Shown here: positions 1 through 9,252 of the stretch, piece after piece
How positions within the stretch are numbered: position 1 is the first letter of the stretch
How the letters are laid out: each line of letters begins with the position of its first letter
The notes under the pieces: model-generated
Seen by the model: the letters and a program-made list of their open reading frames with translations, nothing else
What the model was told of the DNA's origin: nothing
Database searches by the model: none
NCBI RefSeq assembly: GCF_017592555.1
Contig: NZ_JAGFNS010000046.1
Coordinates: 1-58,368, forward strand
Reading direction: 5' to 3'
DNA: 58,368 nt
Source: Actinoplanes flavus
Lineage (GTDB): Bacteria > Actinomycetota > Actinomycetes > Mycobacteriales > Micromonosporaceae
Position numbers and translations under genes: made by a program

Positions 1-775
1 AGCGTTCCCCACCAAGGCCGAGATCGCCATGACCCAGGACCCGGCCAACCCGCGGGTGCTGCTGCTCAACTGGAAGATCGCCTACGGCTCCTCGTGGGCG
101 AAGGTCGCCAAGGGTGAGCAGGACGCTCGGATCGACGCGTTCGCCAAGCGGATCAAGGCGTACGACAAGCAGGTGTTCCTGGTGCTCAACCACGAGCCGG
201 AGAACGACGTCAAGCCCAAGCGCGGGTCGGGCTGGGAGGCCAAGGACTTCGCCGCCATGTACCGGCACACCATCCAGCGCCTCGAAGCGCAGGGCGTCGA
301 CAACGTCGTGAACGTGATGGCGTACATGGGTAACGAGAAGTGGATGGCCCAGTCCTGGTGGAAGGACCTGTACCCGGGCGACGACGTGGTGGACTGGATC
401 GGCCTGGACTCCTACGTCAGTGTGGAGAAGGGCTACTACCACTACGGCACGTTCGCCGACCTGCTCGACCGTAAGCCCAAGAACGGCGGCCCCGGTTTCT
501 ACCAGTGGGCGACGACCAAGCACAAGAACAAGCCGCTGATGATCGCCGAGTGGGGCGGCTACCACCGGATCGGTAAGAAGACCGACAAGTCCGCGGTCTA
601 CAACAGTGTCCTGCCGGAGCTGAAGAAGCGGCCCGCGATCAAGGCCATCGTGCACTTCGACACCAAGGCCGACGACCAGGGCAACCGCGACATCAGCATC
701 AACAGCACCCCGGCCAGCCTCGCCTCCTTCCGCAAGCTCGCCGCCAACCCCATCTTCAACGTCAAGCTCGCCTGA
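1..775 (+). CDS. GH26-type secreted glycosidase, C-terminal part (5' end outside window)
   Basis: The reading frame is open from base 2, so the gene starts upstream of the window; about 258 residues are present. The visible part resembles the catalytic barrel of glycoside hydrolase family 26 (mannanase/lichenase type). The motif NHEPEND fits the acid/base glutamate of the family, and IAEWGGYH near the C-terminus fits the nucleophile glutamate on a later strand. DWIGLDSYV between them is typical of this fold. No carbohydrate-binding module follows; the protein ends shortly after the barrel. Signal peptide and any N-terminal modules are not visible. Substrate cannot be told from this part; beta-mannan is the commonest for the family. 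A strong hairpin follows the stop codon. Confidence 0.8.
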   Translation, partial: AFPTKAEIAMTQDPANPRVLLLNWKIAYGSSWAKVAKGEQDARIDAFAKRIKAYDKQVFLVLNHEPENDVKPKRGSGWEAKDFAAMYRHTIQRLEAQGVDNVVNVMAYMGNEKWMAQSWWKDLYPGDDVVDWIGLDSYVSVEKGYYHYGTFADLLDRKPKNGGPGFYQWATTKHKNKPLMIAEWGGYHRIGKKTDKSAVYNSVLPELKKRPAIKAIVHFDTKADDQGNRDISINSTPASLASFRKLAANPIFNVKLA

Positions 776-788
776 GCCGACACAGCGG

Positions 789-816
789 GCCGCCACCCCA
801 CCCCGGGGGTGGCGGC
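789..816. terminator. Bidirectional hairpin terminator between convergent genes
   Basis: Perfect 11-bp arms (GCCGCCACCCC / GGGGTGGCGGC) with a 6-base loop lie 13 bases after the GH26 stop and 20 bases from the end of the convergent chemoreceptor gene. There is no T-tract, as is common in high-GC actinobacteria. It could serve both transcripts. Confidence 0.7.
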
Positions 817-836
817 TCACTGCCATGTCCAGGTCG

Positions 837-2906
837 TCAGACGGCGGCGGCGTCGATCAGGCGGTCGGCGAAGGTGGCCAGCGACCGGGCCTGAGCATCG
901 TCGCTGACCAGGAACTGCAGGCCGAGTTCCTGCCCGTTCTGGTGCTCCGAGGTATTGACCACCCGAGCCTGCGCGGTCAGCTCGTGGTCGCCGCTGCGCA
1001 GGTCGACGTCGAGGCTCGTGCCCTCGGCGAGCCGCTGATCCTCCGGGGCGACGCATCGCAGGCCGCCCGCGCTGACGTTGATCAGCAGCGCCTCGATCGC
1101 CGGTCGGCCGGCGGGACGCAACGTCACCTGGCCGGCGGTGGCGATCCGGTCGTGCTCGCGGCGTTCCAGATGGCTGGCCAGGTTGGCCATCTCCTCCACC
1201 CGGCCCAGCGTGGCGGTCATCTGCGCGGTCAGGCCGGCCATCAGGGTGGCCTGCTCCGCCGCCACCTCCCGCAGCGAGGTGGCGGCCTCACCCACCCCGC
1301 TGATGCCCTCGATCATCGTGGTGATGGTCTGGGACATGGCGGTGGTGTCGCGTTCCAGGTCGTGGATGGTCTGGGTGATCTGGTCGGTCGACTCGGCGGT
1401 GTTGGTGGCGAGCTGTTTCACCTCGTCGGCGACGACGGTGAAGCCGTACCCGAGATCACCGGCCCGGGCCGCTTCGATGGTCGCGTTGAGCGCCAGCAGG
1501 CGGGTCTGACCGGCGATCCCGTTGACCAGGTTCACCATCGAGGCCGCCCGGCGCAGGCTCACCTCCAGTGAGGTGATCACGTGTTCCGCCTCGCGGGCCT
1601 GGTCGACGATCGCGTTCGCGGCATGGTTGGCCACCGTGATCCGGTCGTCGATCACCTCGGAGGAGCCTTTGACTTCGCCCACCTTCTCGGTGACCTGGCG
1701 CAATTCCTCGGCGATCACCCCGGTGGACTCGTCGATGATCTCCTGGGTGCGGCGGCGGAACTGCGTCTCGGCCTGCCGCTGATGCTGGAAGCCGGCCCGC
1801 AGCTGCTGTTCCCGGGCGGTCTCCGCAGTGACCAGGGCGGCTTCCTGGTCGGCGAGCCGGTTGCGCGCCACGACCAGCGCCCGCCCGATGTCGCCCATCT
1901 CGTCGCGTCCCTCCGGCAGCGGCCGCGGGGACAGGTCGGCTCCGGCGATCGCGGTCACCGCGTCCACCGTCTGCCGTACGTCATGGTTGGTCCGCCAGAG
2001 CACCGCGACGGCACACCAGAGAGCGAGCCCGAACCCGCCGATCGAGATGCCCAGCACCACCGCGCCCTGGATCTTGTAGGTGCTGATGCGCTGGTCGATG
2101 AGCCTGCTCAGCGCGTCGTTCAGCGGTAGCACCGCGGCGGACGCCGCCTCGGCCACCCGTCCCGTGTCGGCCGGCCCTGGCTCGGCGAGTGTCGCGGTGA
2201 GCTGCTTGGACAGCTCGTCGAGCCGGTCGGCGAGAACCTGGACCGGCTCGGTGATCAGGCCGGCCAACTCGGTGTCCTCGGTGTTCGCGGTGGCGGTCGC
2301 GACGTCATTGCGGAAGATGGTGGCGCTCGTCGCCAGACGTCCGGCCAGGACCGCCTGATTGGCCACCGCGGTCAGACGGGCGGCGCCGGCGGGGACCGGC
2401 GCCTCCGTCTGGAGCGTCGTCAGCATGGTCACCGGCAACTGCACCGCCTGGGCGTGCATCACGTAGAACGAGTCCAGGTCGGGGTCGAGGGCCAGGTTCG
2501 ACTCGTTGCTGATCTCGGTGACCAGTTTTGCCAGGGCGGTCGCGGTGGCGATCCGCTCGGGGAGCGAGTTGCCGCCCACCTCGGGTACGGCCGCCGCGGT
2601 CTCGGAGACTTCCAGATCCGGATGGGCGTCCGCGGCGGCGCGGACGGCGGCCAGATCGGGCTCACGGCCGGCGGCCGTGTCGGTGAGCGCCACCAGCACC
2701 GGGCGCAGCACCTCGGAACCATCCCGTTCCCGGGTGCTGAACAGGATGCTGGACGAGTTCACCGCCGTGTACATGCCGGTGGCCAGGGCGCCGGGCACCA
2801 GCAGGGCGAGAACGACGACACCCAGCCGGGTCGCTGTCCGGATCCGGTCGGTGATCCGCAGCATCGGCCGCAGCATCACGGGTGGTTTTCCGGCGTCCCC
2901 CGCCAT
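837..2906 (-). CDS. Methyl-accepting chemotaxis-like receptor with C-terminal PilZ domain
   Basis: Membrane receptor of 689 residues. A transmembrane helix near the N-terminus, a roughly 230-residue helical extracytoplasmic region and a second membrane helix (GISIGGFGLALWCAVAVLW) precede a HAMP-like segment and a methyl-accepting signalling domain with the conserved hairpin tip region (IEAARAGDLGYGF..VVADEVKQLA). Residues from about 583 form a PilZ domain: RxxxR (REHDR) followed by NVSAGG, the expected cyclic-di-GMP contact motifs. I chose ATG 2906 because it has a GGTGGA ribosome site 9 bases upstream; a GTG at 2942 would add 12 residues. No che genes are nearby, so it may signal to a distant CheA or work through c-di-GMP alone. 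Confidence 0.88.
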   Translation of the reverse strand: MAGDAGKPPVMLRPMLRITDRIRTATRLGVVVLALLVPGALATGMYTAVNSSSILFSTRERDGSEVLRPVLVALTDTAAGREPDLAAVRAAADAHPDLEVSETAAAVPEVGGNSLPERIATATALAKLVTEISNESNLALDPDLDSFYVMHAQAVQLPVTMLTTLQTEAPVPAGAARLTAVANQAVLAGRLATSATIFRNDVATATANTEDTELAGLITEPVQVLADRLDELSKQLTATLAEPGPADTGRVAEAASAAVLPLNDALSRLIDQRISTYKIQGAVVLGISIGGFGLALWCAVAVLWRTNHDVRQTVDAVTAIAGADLSPRPLPEGRDEMGDIGRALVVARNRLADQEAALVTAETAREQQLRAGFQHQRQAETQFRRRTQEIIDESTGVIAEELRQVTEKVGEVKGSSEVIDDRITVANHAANAIVDQAREAEHVITSLEVSLRRAASMVNLVNGIAGQTRLLALNATIEAARAGDLGYGFTVVADEVKQLATNTAESTDQITQTIHDLERDTTAMSQTITTMIEGISGVGEAATSLREVAAEQATLMAGLTAQMTATLGRVEEMANLASHLERREHDRIATAGQVTLRPAGRPAIEALLINVSAGGLRCVAPEDQRLAEGTSLDVDLRSGDHELTAQARVVNTSEHQNGQELGLQFLVSDDAQARSLATFADRLIDAAAV

Positions 2907-2979
2907 GCTGTGTCCACCTTTCCCGACATGTCCAGCTACCACCCGTTTATACGGCAGCTGCGATTACCTGTCCGGCGTT

Positions 2980-5900
2980 TCACCTGCTCCCGGGCCGTTG
3001 CCGCACGGCGTGCGGAGTGCACCGGCGCTGCCGGGCGGCGGCGGTGAGCGCCAGCCCGAGGGCGGTCAGCGTCAGCGCGGCAAGGGCCGTCGCGGTCGCG
3101 GGCGCGCCGGTGACGGGCAGGCCGGGCGTGGCCGCGGTCACGGCTCGTGATCGGTTGGTCTGTTGCTGGTCGCCGGAGGGCGAGGTGCCGGTGGCGGTGG
3201 CGACGTTGACGACCTTCCGTGCCGCCACGTCGCCGTCGGTCACCCGGTAGGTCGCGGCGCACACGGTGGAGCGGCCGGGCGCCAGCCGGCCGGCCGGGCA
3301 GGTGACGGACCGAACCCGGGAGTCCGTGACGGTCACGTCGGTCAGCGTGACGTTCCCGGTGTTCGTGACCCGGAACGTGTACCGGATTCGTTCACCGGTG
3401 TTGGCCAGCCGGTCGGTGTTGGCATCGACCAGGTGCGCCTCCTTGGCGATGGTCATGGCCGGCGCCCGCGTGGTGGGTAGGGTGGTCTGCGCGGGCTGGC
3501 TGCGCACCGTGCGGCCGGCCGCCGCGGTGCCCCGCGCGACGGCGGTGTTGTAGACGGCGCCGGCGTCGATATCGCGCTGGCCGACGCGGTGAGTGGCGTG
3601 GCAGACGACGACGGCGCGCGGCGCGAGCACGGTGGCCGGGCAGACCACCGTACCGATCGGGTCGTCGATGAGGGCGATGCCGGTCAGGGTGACGTTGCCG
3701 CTGTTCGTGACGGTGTAGGTGTACCGGACGGTCTCGCCGGGTTCCGCGACGCCGGTGCGGTTCGCGTCCCGCAGATCGCCGGTCTTGGCCAGGTCGATCG
3801 ACGGTGTCGCCGCCACGGTCTCGATGTCGTGCCGCGCGAGTGGGCTGTGGATGTCCGGCCCGGCCATGGGCGTACCCCTGGCGAACGCCTCGTTGTGCAC
3901 GGCTCCGGCGTCGACGTCGGCCTGGGTCACCGTGTAGCTCGCGGTGCAGGTCATCGTCGCGCCCGGGGCGAGCGAGCCGCCCGGGCAGTCGACCACGCTG
4001 ATCCGGGAGTCGTCGACGGTGACGCCGGTGACCGTGACCTCACCGTTGTTGGTGACGACGAAGGTGTAGTCGACGGTGCGGCCCACGTCGGCGAGTTCGG
4101 CGACGGCATCGGGGCCGGGCGGGCCGAGCACGTGCTTCTTGCTCAGCACGAGCCCCTGCGGCGGGATGTCGGCGAGGATGTCGTGCACGGCACGGTGGCT
4201 GGCCGTCGTACCGGTGGGGGTGTTCGCCCGGGCGGTCGCCTCGTTGTGGACGACACCGGCGAGTACGTCGGCAGCGGTGACCGTGTACCTGGCGGTGCAC
4301 CGGCGGGAGGTCGCCGGCGGGAGGGGGCCGGGCGGGCAGGTGATCGGGGCCGCCTGGGGATCGTCCACGGTGAGGCCGGTGAGCGTCGTGCCACCGCGGT
4401 TGGTCACGGTGTAGATGTAGTCCACGGTCTCGCCCTCGTCGGCCACCCCGTCGCCGTCCGCGTCGTCGAGCACGCCGGACTTGTCGAGGCCGAGGCCGGA
4501 CGGGCGCGGCGCGGTGTCGACGTCCACGGTCGCGGTGTTGCTGGTGACCGTGCCGGGCAGTACGGACGTCGCCGTGGCGTGCGCCGTGTTGCGTACCACG
4601 CCGGCGTTCACATCGGCCTGGGTGACCGGGTAGGGGGCGGCGGTGCAGGTCATCGACCGGCCCGGCAGCAGCGCCGCCGGTGGTGGGCACGTCACCGGCC
4701 CGGCCACCGGATCGGACACCGTGATGCCGTTGGCGGTGACGGTGCCGGTGTTGGTCACGGTGAACCGGTACGTGATGGTGCCGGCCGGGCCACCGCCGCT
4801 GTCGAGCGATCCGTTCTTCCGCAGCGCGAGGCCGGCCACGGGGGTGTTGGTGGCCACGTTCGCATCGACCGCGGGGCTGACCACGTCGCTGCCGTCGAAC
4901 GGGTCGGTGCCGTGCGCGGTGGCGCTGTTGTGGATCTCATGTGCGGCGATGTCGGCGGAGATGACCAGGTGGTCGCCGGTGCAGGTGGCGCTCGCCCCGG
5001 GAGCGAGGGAGGCGGCACAGGTGATCGTGCCGAGCCGCGAGTCGTCGACCGTGACGTTGCCGATGGTGACCGTGCCCCGGTTGGTGACGGTGAAGGTGTA
5101 GCGGATCGTCTCGCCGACGTCGGCCAGCGCGTTCGGGGTGGCGTTCTCCCGCAGGGTGGCCGTCTTGGTCAGCGCGAGGGCGCTGCTGTGGTTGGCCTGC
5201 AACTCGGCGGTGGCGGTGTGTGACACCGGTGCGTTGCCGGGGTCCAGCGCCTGGACCGTGGCGGTGTTCCGGGCCTTCGCGCCGACCCGGTCCACGTCGG
5301 CCTGGGTGACCACGTGGGGTGCGGCGGTGCAGGTCATGGTGTTGGGCGCGGCCGGGCTCAGCGTGGTCGACGGGCAGGTGACCGTTCCGAGCTTCGGGTC
5401 GGTGACCTTGATGGCGTGCAGGGTGGTGTTGCCGGCGTTGGTGACCTCGAAGGCGAAGGTGATCCGTTCGCCGACGTCGGCCAGGCCGTTGTCGTCGGTG
5501 TCGCCGAGCGTGGGCCGTTTGACGAGCACGATCGCGGCGGCGTTCTTCGGCGTCGGAACGTCCGTGCTCGCCGTGCTGGTCACGTCGGGTCCGGCCGGTG
5601 GGGTGCCGCGGGCCGTGGCCTCGTTGTGCGCGGCGTCGAGGTCGACATCCGCCTGGACCACGGTGTAGGTCCGGGAGCCGCAGATCATCTGCGCGTTCGG
5701 TGCCAGCGTGCTGGCCGGGCAGGTGACCGTCCCCACCTTGGTGTCGATGACCTGTACGCCGGTCAGCGGCGCGTTGCCGGTGTTGCGGACCCCGAACGCG
5801 TAGACGATCCGTTCGCCGAGGTCGGCGACGGCGTCGCCGTCGGTGTCGGTGAGGGTCGCCGTCTTCTTGATCAGGATCGAGGGTGCGTACACCGGGGTGG

Positions 5901-8589
5901 GCACGTTCGCCGTGGCCGGCTGGCTGCTGACCGCCGGTCCGGTGGGCGGCGAGGCGGTGGCCGTGGCCTGGTTGTGTACCGCGTCGGCGACCACGTCGGC
6001 GACGGTCACCGTGTAGGCGGCCGAGCAGACTGCTGTGGCGCCCGGCGGCAGTGCCGCGGTGGGGCAGGTCACCGGCCCCACCTTGGGGTCCGAGACGGCG
6101 ACGGAGGTCAGCGTGACGTTGCCGGCGTTGTGGACCCGGAACTGGTAGGCGATCCGCTCGCCGGCGTCCGCGAGGCCGTCGCCGTCGGTGTCGGTGAGCG
6201 TCGCCGTCTTGGTCAGTGCCAGCGCCGGCCGGCGGGCCGGGGTCGGGGTGTCGGTCGTCGCCGGTGCGCTGACGGTGACCGGCCCGCTCGACGGCGTACC
6301 CCTGGCGGTCGCGCTGTTGTGGAGCACGCCCGCGTCGATGTCCGACTGGCGGACGGTGTACTGCCGGGTGCAGGTCACCGCGGCGCCCGGGGCGAGGGTG
6401 GTGGCCGGGCAGGTCACCGGGCCGACCTTGGGGTCGGTCACGCCGACCGCGGTGAGGCCGGTGTTCCCGGTGTTGGTCAGGGTGAAGGTGTACGTGACGG
6501 TCTCGCCGGTGTCGGCGAGACCGTTGCCGTTGGCATCGGTCAGGGTGGCGGTCTTCCCGAGACCGATGCCCGGTGCGTACACCGGGGTCGGGGTGCGGGT
6601 CTCGGCCGGCACGCTCGTGACGACCGTGCCGGAGGGCGCGGTGCCGGCGGCGGTGGCGACGTTGTGCACGTCATCGGCGGCGACATCGGCGTCCCGGACG
6701 GTGTAGCTGGCGGTGCACCGGACCTGGGCGGCCGGGGCGAGCGTGGTCACGGGGCAGGCGACGGTGCCGGTCTTCGGGTCGGTGACGGCGACCGCGGTCA
6801 GGGTGACGTTGCCGGTGTTGCGGACCGTGAAGGTGTAGTCGATCCGTTCGCCGAGGTCGGCGAGCGCGTTCGCGTTGCCGTCCACCAGCGCGGCCGTCTT
6901 GGCCAGGGTGAGCGAGACCGCCGGCGCCGGGGTGGGGGTGTCGGTGGTCGCCGGGGCGCTGACGACGGCGCCACCGGCGGGTGGGGTGCCGCGTGCGGTG
7001 GCCGAGTTGTGGACGACCCCGGTGTCCGCGTCGGCCTGGGTGACGGTGTACGCCACCGTGCAGGTGGTCGGCGCGCCCGGGGCCAGGGTCGTGGCCGCGC
7101 AGGTGACCGTGCCGGTCTTCGGGTCGGTGACCCCGACGCCGGTGAGCGGGACGTTGCCGGTGTTGGTCACCCGGAAGGTGTAGTCGATGCGCTCACCCGG
7201 CTGGGCCAGCCCGTCGCCACTGGTGTCCGCCAGCGCCGCGGTCTTGGTCAGGGTCAGCGACGGGGTGGCGGTGATCGGGACGGTCACGGTCGACGGGCCC
7301 GAGCTGACGCCGCCGTCGGCGGTGGCGGTCGCCGTGTTGCGGTAGGTGGGGCTCAGGGCCTCCGCCGCGGTGATGACGTGGCTGCCCGTGCAGACCATCT
7401 GGCTGTTCGGGTCGCCGGCCGCGGTCAGCGTGGTGCGCGGGCAGGTGATGCCGCTGACTCCCGGGTCGGTGACCTGGACGCCGGTCAGCTGCGCGACGCT
7501 GGTGTTGACCACCACGAACTCGTAGGGCACCCGGTCGCCGGGGCCGTAGGAGGCCGGTTGGGTGATGCTCCGGTCGACCTGCTTCGTCAGGCTCAGCGCG
7601 CCGAGCGGCACGACACTGTTGATCACCATGTCGCGGATCAGGTGCACGTCGGTCGCTCCGCCGGTGCTCGCGGCGAAACCGAACTTGTAGGTCGAGGGCG
7701 CGTCCCTGGTCGCCGTGCGGGACAGTACGGTACGGAAACCCGCGCCGTCGTTGAAATCGACTTCGACGGTCAGGGTGGGCCGCAGGCCGGGGCTGACCGT
7801 GATCCGTACCGGCCGGGCCGCCGCCGCGGGCCCGGACGCGCTGCGCAGGGACGCGGGCAGGGTCGAGGCGTTGCCCGCCGTGCTGCTCGTCACGTAGCAG
7901 TAACCGGTGGTTCCCTCGCCCGGCCCGCGGAGGGTCACCGTGTTGGGGATGCGGCCGAACGGGGACGGGCTGGCGCATCCGGCGCCCTTGCCGAAGTTGT
8001 CGGCGACGAAGTTGCCGTGGGCGTCGAACCCCACGCCGAAATAGGCTCCGTGCACGCCCGGGGCCCCGTGCTGCTGCGCGTATCCCAGCGACCCGCCGGG
8101 CGCGCCCACACTGGTCAGTTCGGTGGATCCGTCGGTGAGGAAGAACGCGATGCCGTCCGCCGCGCTGCCCGCGTACTGGTATTGGGTGAAGGTGACGACC
8201 AGGCCGCCGCTGGCGGGCAGCGGACGGTTGTAGACGATGCCGCCCGCGCGGTTGTTCGTGGTGTCGGTCAGTTGCAGGTAGCCGGGCAGCGTTCCGGTCT
8301 GCGGGGCGCGGTTGGTCAGGGCGCAGCGGGCCAGCCCGGATCGGCCCGCCGGTGCGCTCGGGGACGACGCGCCGGTCAGGCAGGCGTCGTTGAGCGGCAG
8401 AACGCCCGGATCGGCGACCGACGCGCCCCGGAAGCTCTCGTCGAACAGTCGCGAACCGGTCGCCGCCTGCGCCGGCGTGACCCGCACGACCAGACCGGCC
8501 GCCACCGTCACGGCCAGCAGCAGAGTCGCCCCCGACGCCGCCCCGAGCCGTCGGCACACCGGCACCGTGTGCTCACGCCATCCCACCAA
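2980..8589 (-). CDS. Giant LPXTG-anchored surface protein with 13 DUF11 repeats
   Basis: 1,869 residues. An N-terminal signal sequence (hydrophobic run then TPAQAATG) is followed by a lectin-like beta-sandwich (about residues 45-330, with FDESFRG at its start and GIAFFLTDGS inside). Then come 13 DUF11 repeats of about 115-125 residues, each opening with a motif like LTKTATLTDTDGDGLADxGE and containing VTNTGN, VTDPK..TC and a closing HNSATARGT element. The protein ends with LPVTG (residues 1824-1828), a hydrophobic stretch and basic residues, the signature of sortase anchoring. Such proteins form cell-wall stalks or adhesins; the ligand is unknown. Paired cysteines in each repeat may form disulfides. 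It lies 181 bases downstream of the arsR-like gene on the same strand but probably has its own promoter in the AT-richer stretch at 8600-8690. Confidence 0.9.
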   Translation of the reverse strand: MVGWREHTVPVCRRLGAASGATLLLAVTVAAGLVVRVTPAQAATGSRLFDESFRGASVADPGVLPLNDACLTGASSPSAPAGRSGLARCALTNRAPQTGTLPGYLQLTDTTNNRAGGIVYNRPLPASGGLVVTFTQYQYAGSAADGIAFFLTDGSTELTSVGAPGGSLGYAQQHGAPGVHGAYFGVGFDAHGNFVADNFGKGAGCASPSPFGRIPNTVTLRGPGEGTTGYCYVTSSTAGNASTLPASLRSASGPAAAARPVRITVSPGLRPTLTVEVDFNDGAGFRTVLSRTATRDAPSTYKFGFAASTGGATDVHLIRDMVINSVVPLGALSLTKQVDRSITQPASYGPGDRVPYEFVVVNTSVAQLTGVQVTDPGVSGITCPRTTLTAAGDPNSQMVCTGSHVITAAEALSPTYRNTATATADGGVSSGPSTVTVPITATPSLTLTKTAALADTSGDGLAQPGERIDYTFRVTNTGNVPLTGVGVTDPKTGTVTCAATTLAPGAPTTCTVAYTVTQADADTGVVHNSATARGTPPAGGAVVSAPATTDTPTPAPAVSLTLAKTAALVDGNANALADLGERIDYTFTVRNTGNVTLTAVAVTDPKTGTVACPVTTLAPAAQVRCTASYTVRDADVAADDVHNVATAAGTAPSGTVVTSVPAETRTPTPVYAPGIGLGKTATLTDANGNGLADTGETVTYTFTLTNTGNTGLTAVGVTDPKVGPVTCPATTLAPGAAVTCTRQYTVRQSDIDAGVLHNSATARGTPSSGPVTVSAPATTDTPTPARRPALALTKTATLTDTDGDGLADAGERIAYQFRVHNAGNVTLTSVAVSDPKVGPVTCPTAALPPGATAVCSAAYTVTVADVVADAVHNQATATASPPTGPAVSSQPATANVPTPVYAPSILIKKTATLTDTDGDAVADLGERIVYAFGVRNTGNAPLTGVQVIDTKVGTVTCPASTLAPNAQMICGSRTYTVVQADVDLDAAHNEATARGTPPAGPDVTSTASTDVPTPKNAAAIVLVKRPTLGDTDDNGLADVGERITFAFEVTNAGNTTLHAIKVTDPKLGTVTCPSTTLSPAAPNTMTCTAAPHVVTQADVDRVGAKARNTATVQALDPGNAPVSHTATAELQANHSSALALTKTATLRENATPNALADVGETIRYTFTVTNRGTVTIGNVTVDDSRLGTITCAASLAPGASATCTGDHLVISADIAAHEIHNSATAHGTDPFDGSDVVSPAVDANVATNTPVAGLALRKNGSLDSGGGPAGTITYRFTVTNTGTVTANGITVSDPVAGPVTCPPPAALLPGRSMTCTAAPYPVTQADVNAGVVRNTAHATATSVLPGTVTSNTATVDVDTAPRPSGLGLDKSGVLDDADGDGVADEGETVDYIYTVTNRGGTTLTGLTVDDPQAAPITCPPGPLPPATSRRCTARYTVTAADVLAGVVHNEATARANTPTGTTASHRAVHDILADIPPQGLVLSKKHVLGPPGPDAVAELADVGRTVDYTFVVTNNGEVTVTGVTVDDSRISVVDCPGGSLAPGATMTCTASYTVTQADVDAGAVHNEAFARGTPMAGPDIHSPLARHDIETVAATPSIDLAKTGDLRDANRTGVAEPGETVRYTYTVTNSGNVTLTGIALIDDPIGTVVCPATVLAPRAVVVCHATHRVGQRDIDAGAVYNTAVARGTAAAGRTVRSQPAQTTLPTTRAPAMTIAKEAHLVDANTDRLANTGERIRYTFRVTNTGNVTLTDVTVTDSRVRSVTCPAGRLAPGRSTVCAATYRVTDGDVAARKVVNVATATGTSPSGDQQQTNRSRAVTAATPGLPVTGAPATATALAALTLTALGLALTAAARQRRCTPHAVRQRPGSR

Positions 8590-8770
8590 GGCCCCCGCGG
8601 AATAGAACGCTTATTCTGCGTGAATACGACCGAAGCATATGTAACGGGGAATCTTCCGACTCGGGATATCGAAAACCGGCATCCGTACCCGACCGTGCCC
8701 GGTCTTACCGCCGTGGAGATCAGCTTCGGTCGACCAGCCCTCGGGCTGAACGGGAAATCGGCGCTTCCCG

Positions 8771-9136
8771 TCAGGTGGTGACGTCGTCGACGGCGAGCAG
8801 TGCCGACAGTTGCCGCATCAGTTCGGGCCGGGCGCGGTAGTAGACCCAGCTCGCACGTCGTTCGCCGTTGATCAGGCCGGCTTCGCGCAGCACTTTGAGG
8901 TGGTGCGAGATGGTCGTACCGGAAATGGTGAACGCCGGGGTGAGATCGCAGACGCAGATCTCGCCACCCGGGGCCGACGCGATCATCGACATCAGCTGGA
9001 GCCGGATCGGGTCGCCGAGTGCCTTGAACGCCACCGAGAGGGTGGCGGCCGCGGGGGCGGGGATGCGCTGTTGCGCCATCGGCGCGCAGCAGGGCGCCTG
9101 CGGGTCGGGGGATGACGCGACCGATGGGTTCGACAT
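8771..9136 (-). CDS. ArsR/SmtB-family metalloregulator
   Basis: 121 residues from ATG 9136 (MSNPSV...); an upstream in-frame start would run into the operator region. The winged-helix core contains ALGDPIRLQLM, the metal-binding-type helix motif ICVCDL and a recognition helix TTISHHLKVLREAGL. ICVCDL matches the ELCVCDL alpha-3 site of arsenic/antimony sensors, and an additional CC pair lies near the N-terminus. It is divergent from a small ORF and an MFS exporter gene, with two dyad elements in between, so it most likely represses both directions and releases DNA on binding a thiophilic ion. As(III) is the likely inducer by family, not proven here. Confidence 0.88.
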   Translation of the reverse strand: MSNPSVASSPDPQAPCCAPMAQQRIPAPAAATLSVAFKALGDPIRLQLMSMIASAPGGEICVCDLTPAFTISGTTISHHLKVLREAGLINGERRASWVYYRARPELMRQLSALLAVDDVTT

Positions 9137-9155
9137 TCGTCGAGGTTGACAGATA

Positions 9156-9183
9156 TCGAAGCCGCGTGCAAGCGTGGCTTCGA
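9156..9183. promoter_or_regulatory. Dyad operator 1 of the ArsR-like regulator
   Basis: Perfect 8-bp inverted repeat TCGAAGCC / GGCTTCGA with a 12-base spacer, 20 bases upstream of the arsR start. The TCGAA core is shared with the second dyad 33 bp away (centre to centre), about three helical turns, so dimers on both would lie on the same DNA face. Confidence 0.65.
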
Positions 9184-9192
9184 CGGGCATCG

Positions 9193-9212
9193 GATTCGAA
9201 GACTATCGAATC
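9193..9212. promoter_or_regulatory. Dyad operator 2 of the ArsR-like regulator
   Basis: Perfect 7-bp inverted repeat GATTCGA-N6-TCGAATC. Its geometry (short arms, 6-base spacer) is typical of ArsR/SmtB operators. It is nearer the rightward genes and is the best candidate for the primary site. Confidence 0.7.
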
Positions 9213-9252
9213 AGGCTCGGCTCGATCTCGACCACGACGAGGAGTGCCCGCG

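Noticed and set aside
3300..7560. Regularly spaced repeats reminiscent of a CRISPR or satellite array
   Set aside because: The period (about 350-375 bp) and degenerate sequence are explained by the DUF11 protein repeats; there is no short identical repeat with unique spacers.
5314..8781. Very long plus-strand open frame (1,155 codons) opposite the DUF11 gene
   Set aside because: It is an antisense shadow of a repetitive, high-GC gene: composition is Arg/Gly/Val-rich without any domain, its repeats mirror the DUF11 repeats, and codon-position GC bias favours the minus-strand gene.
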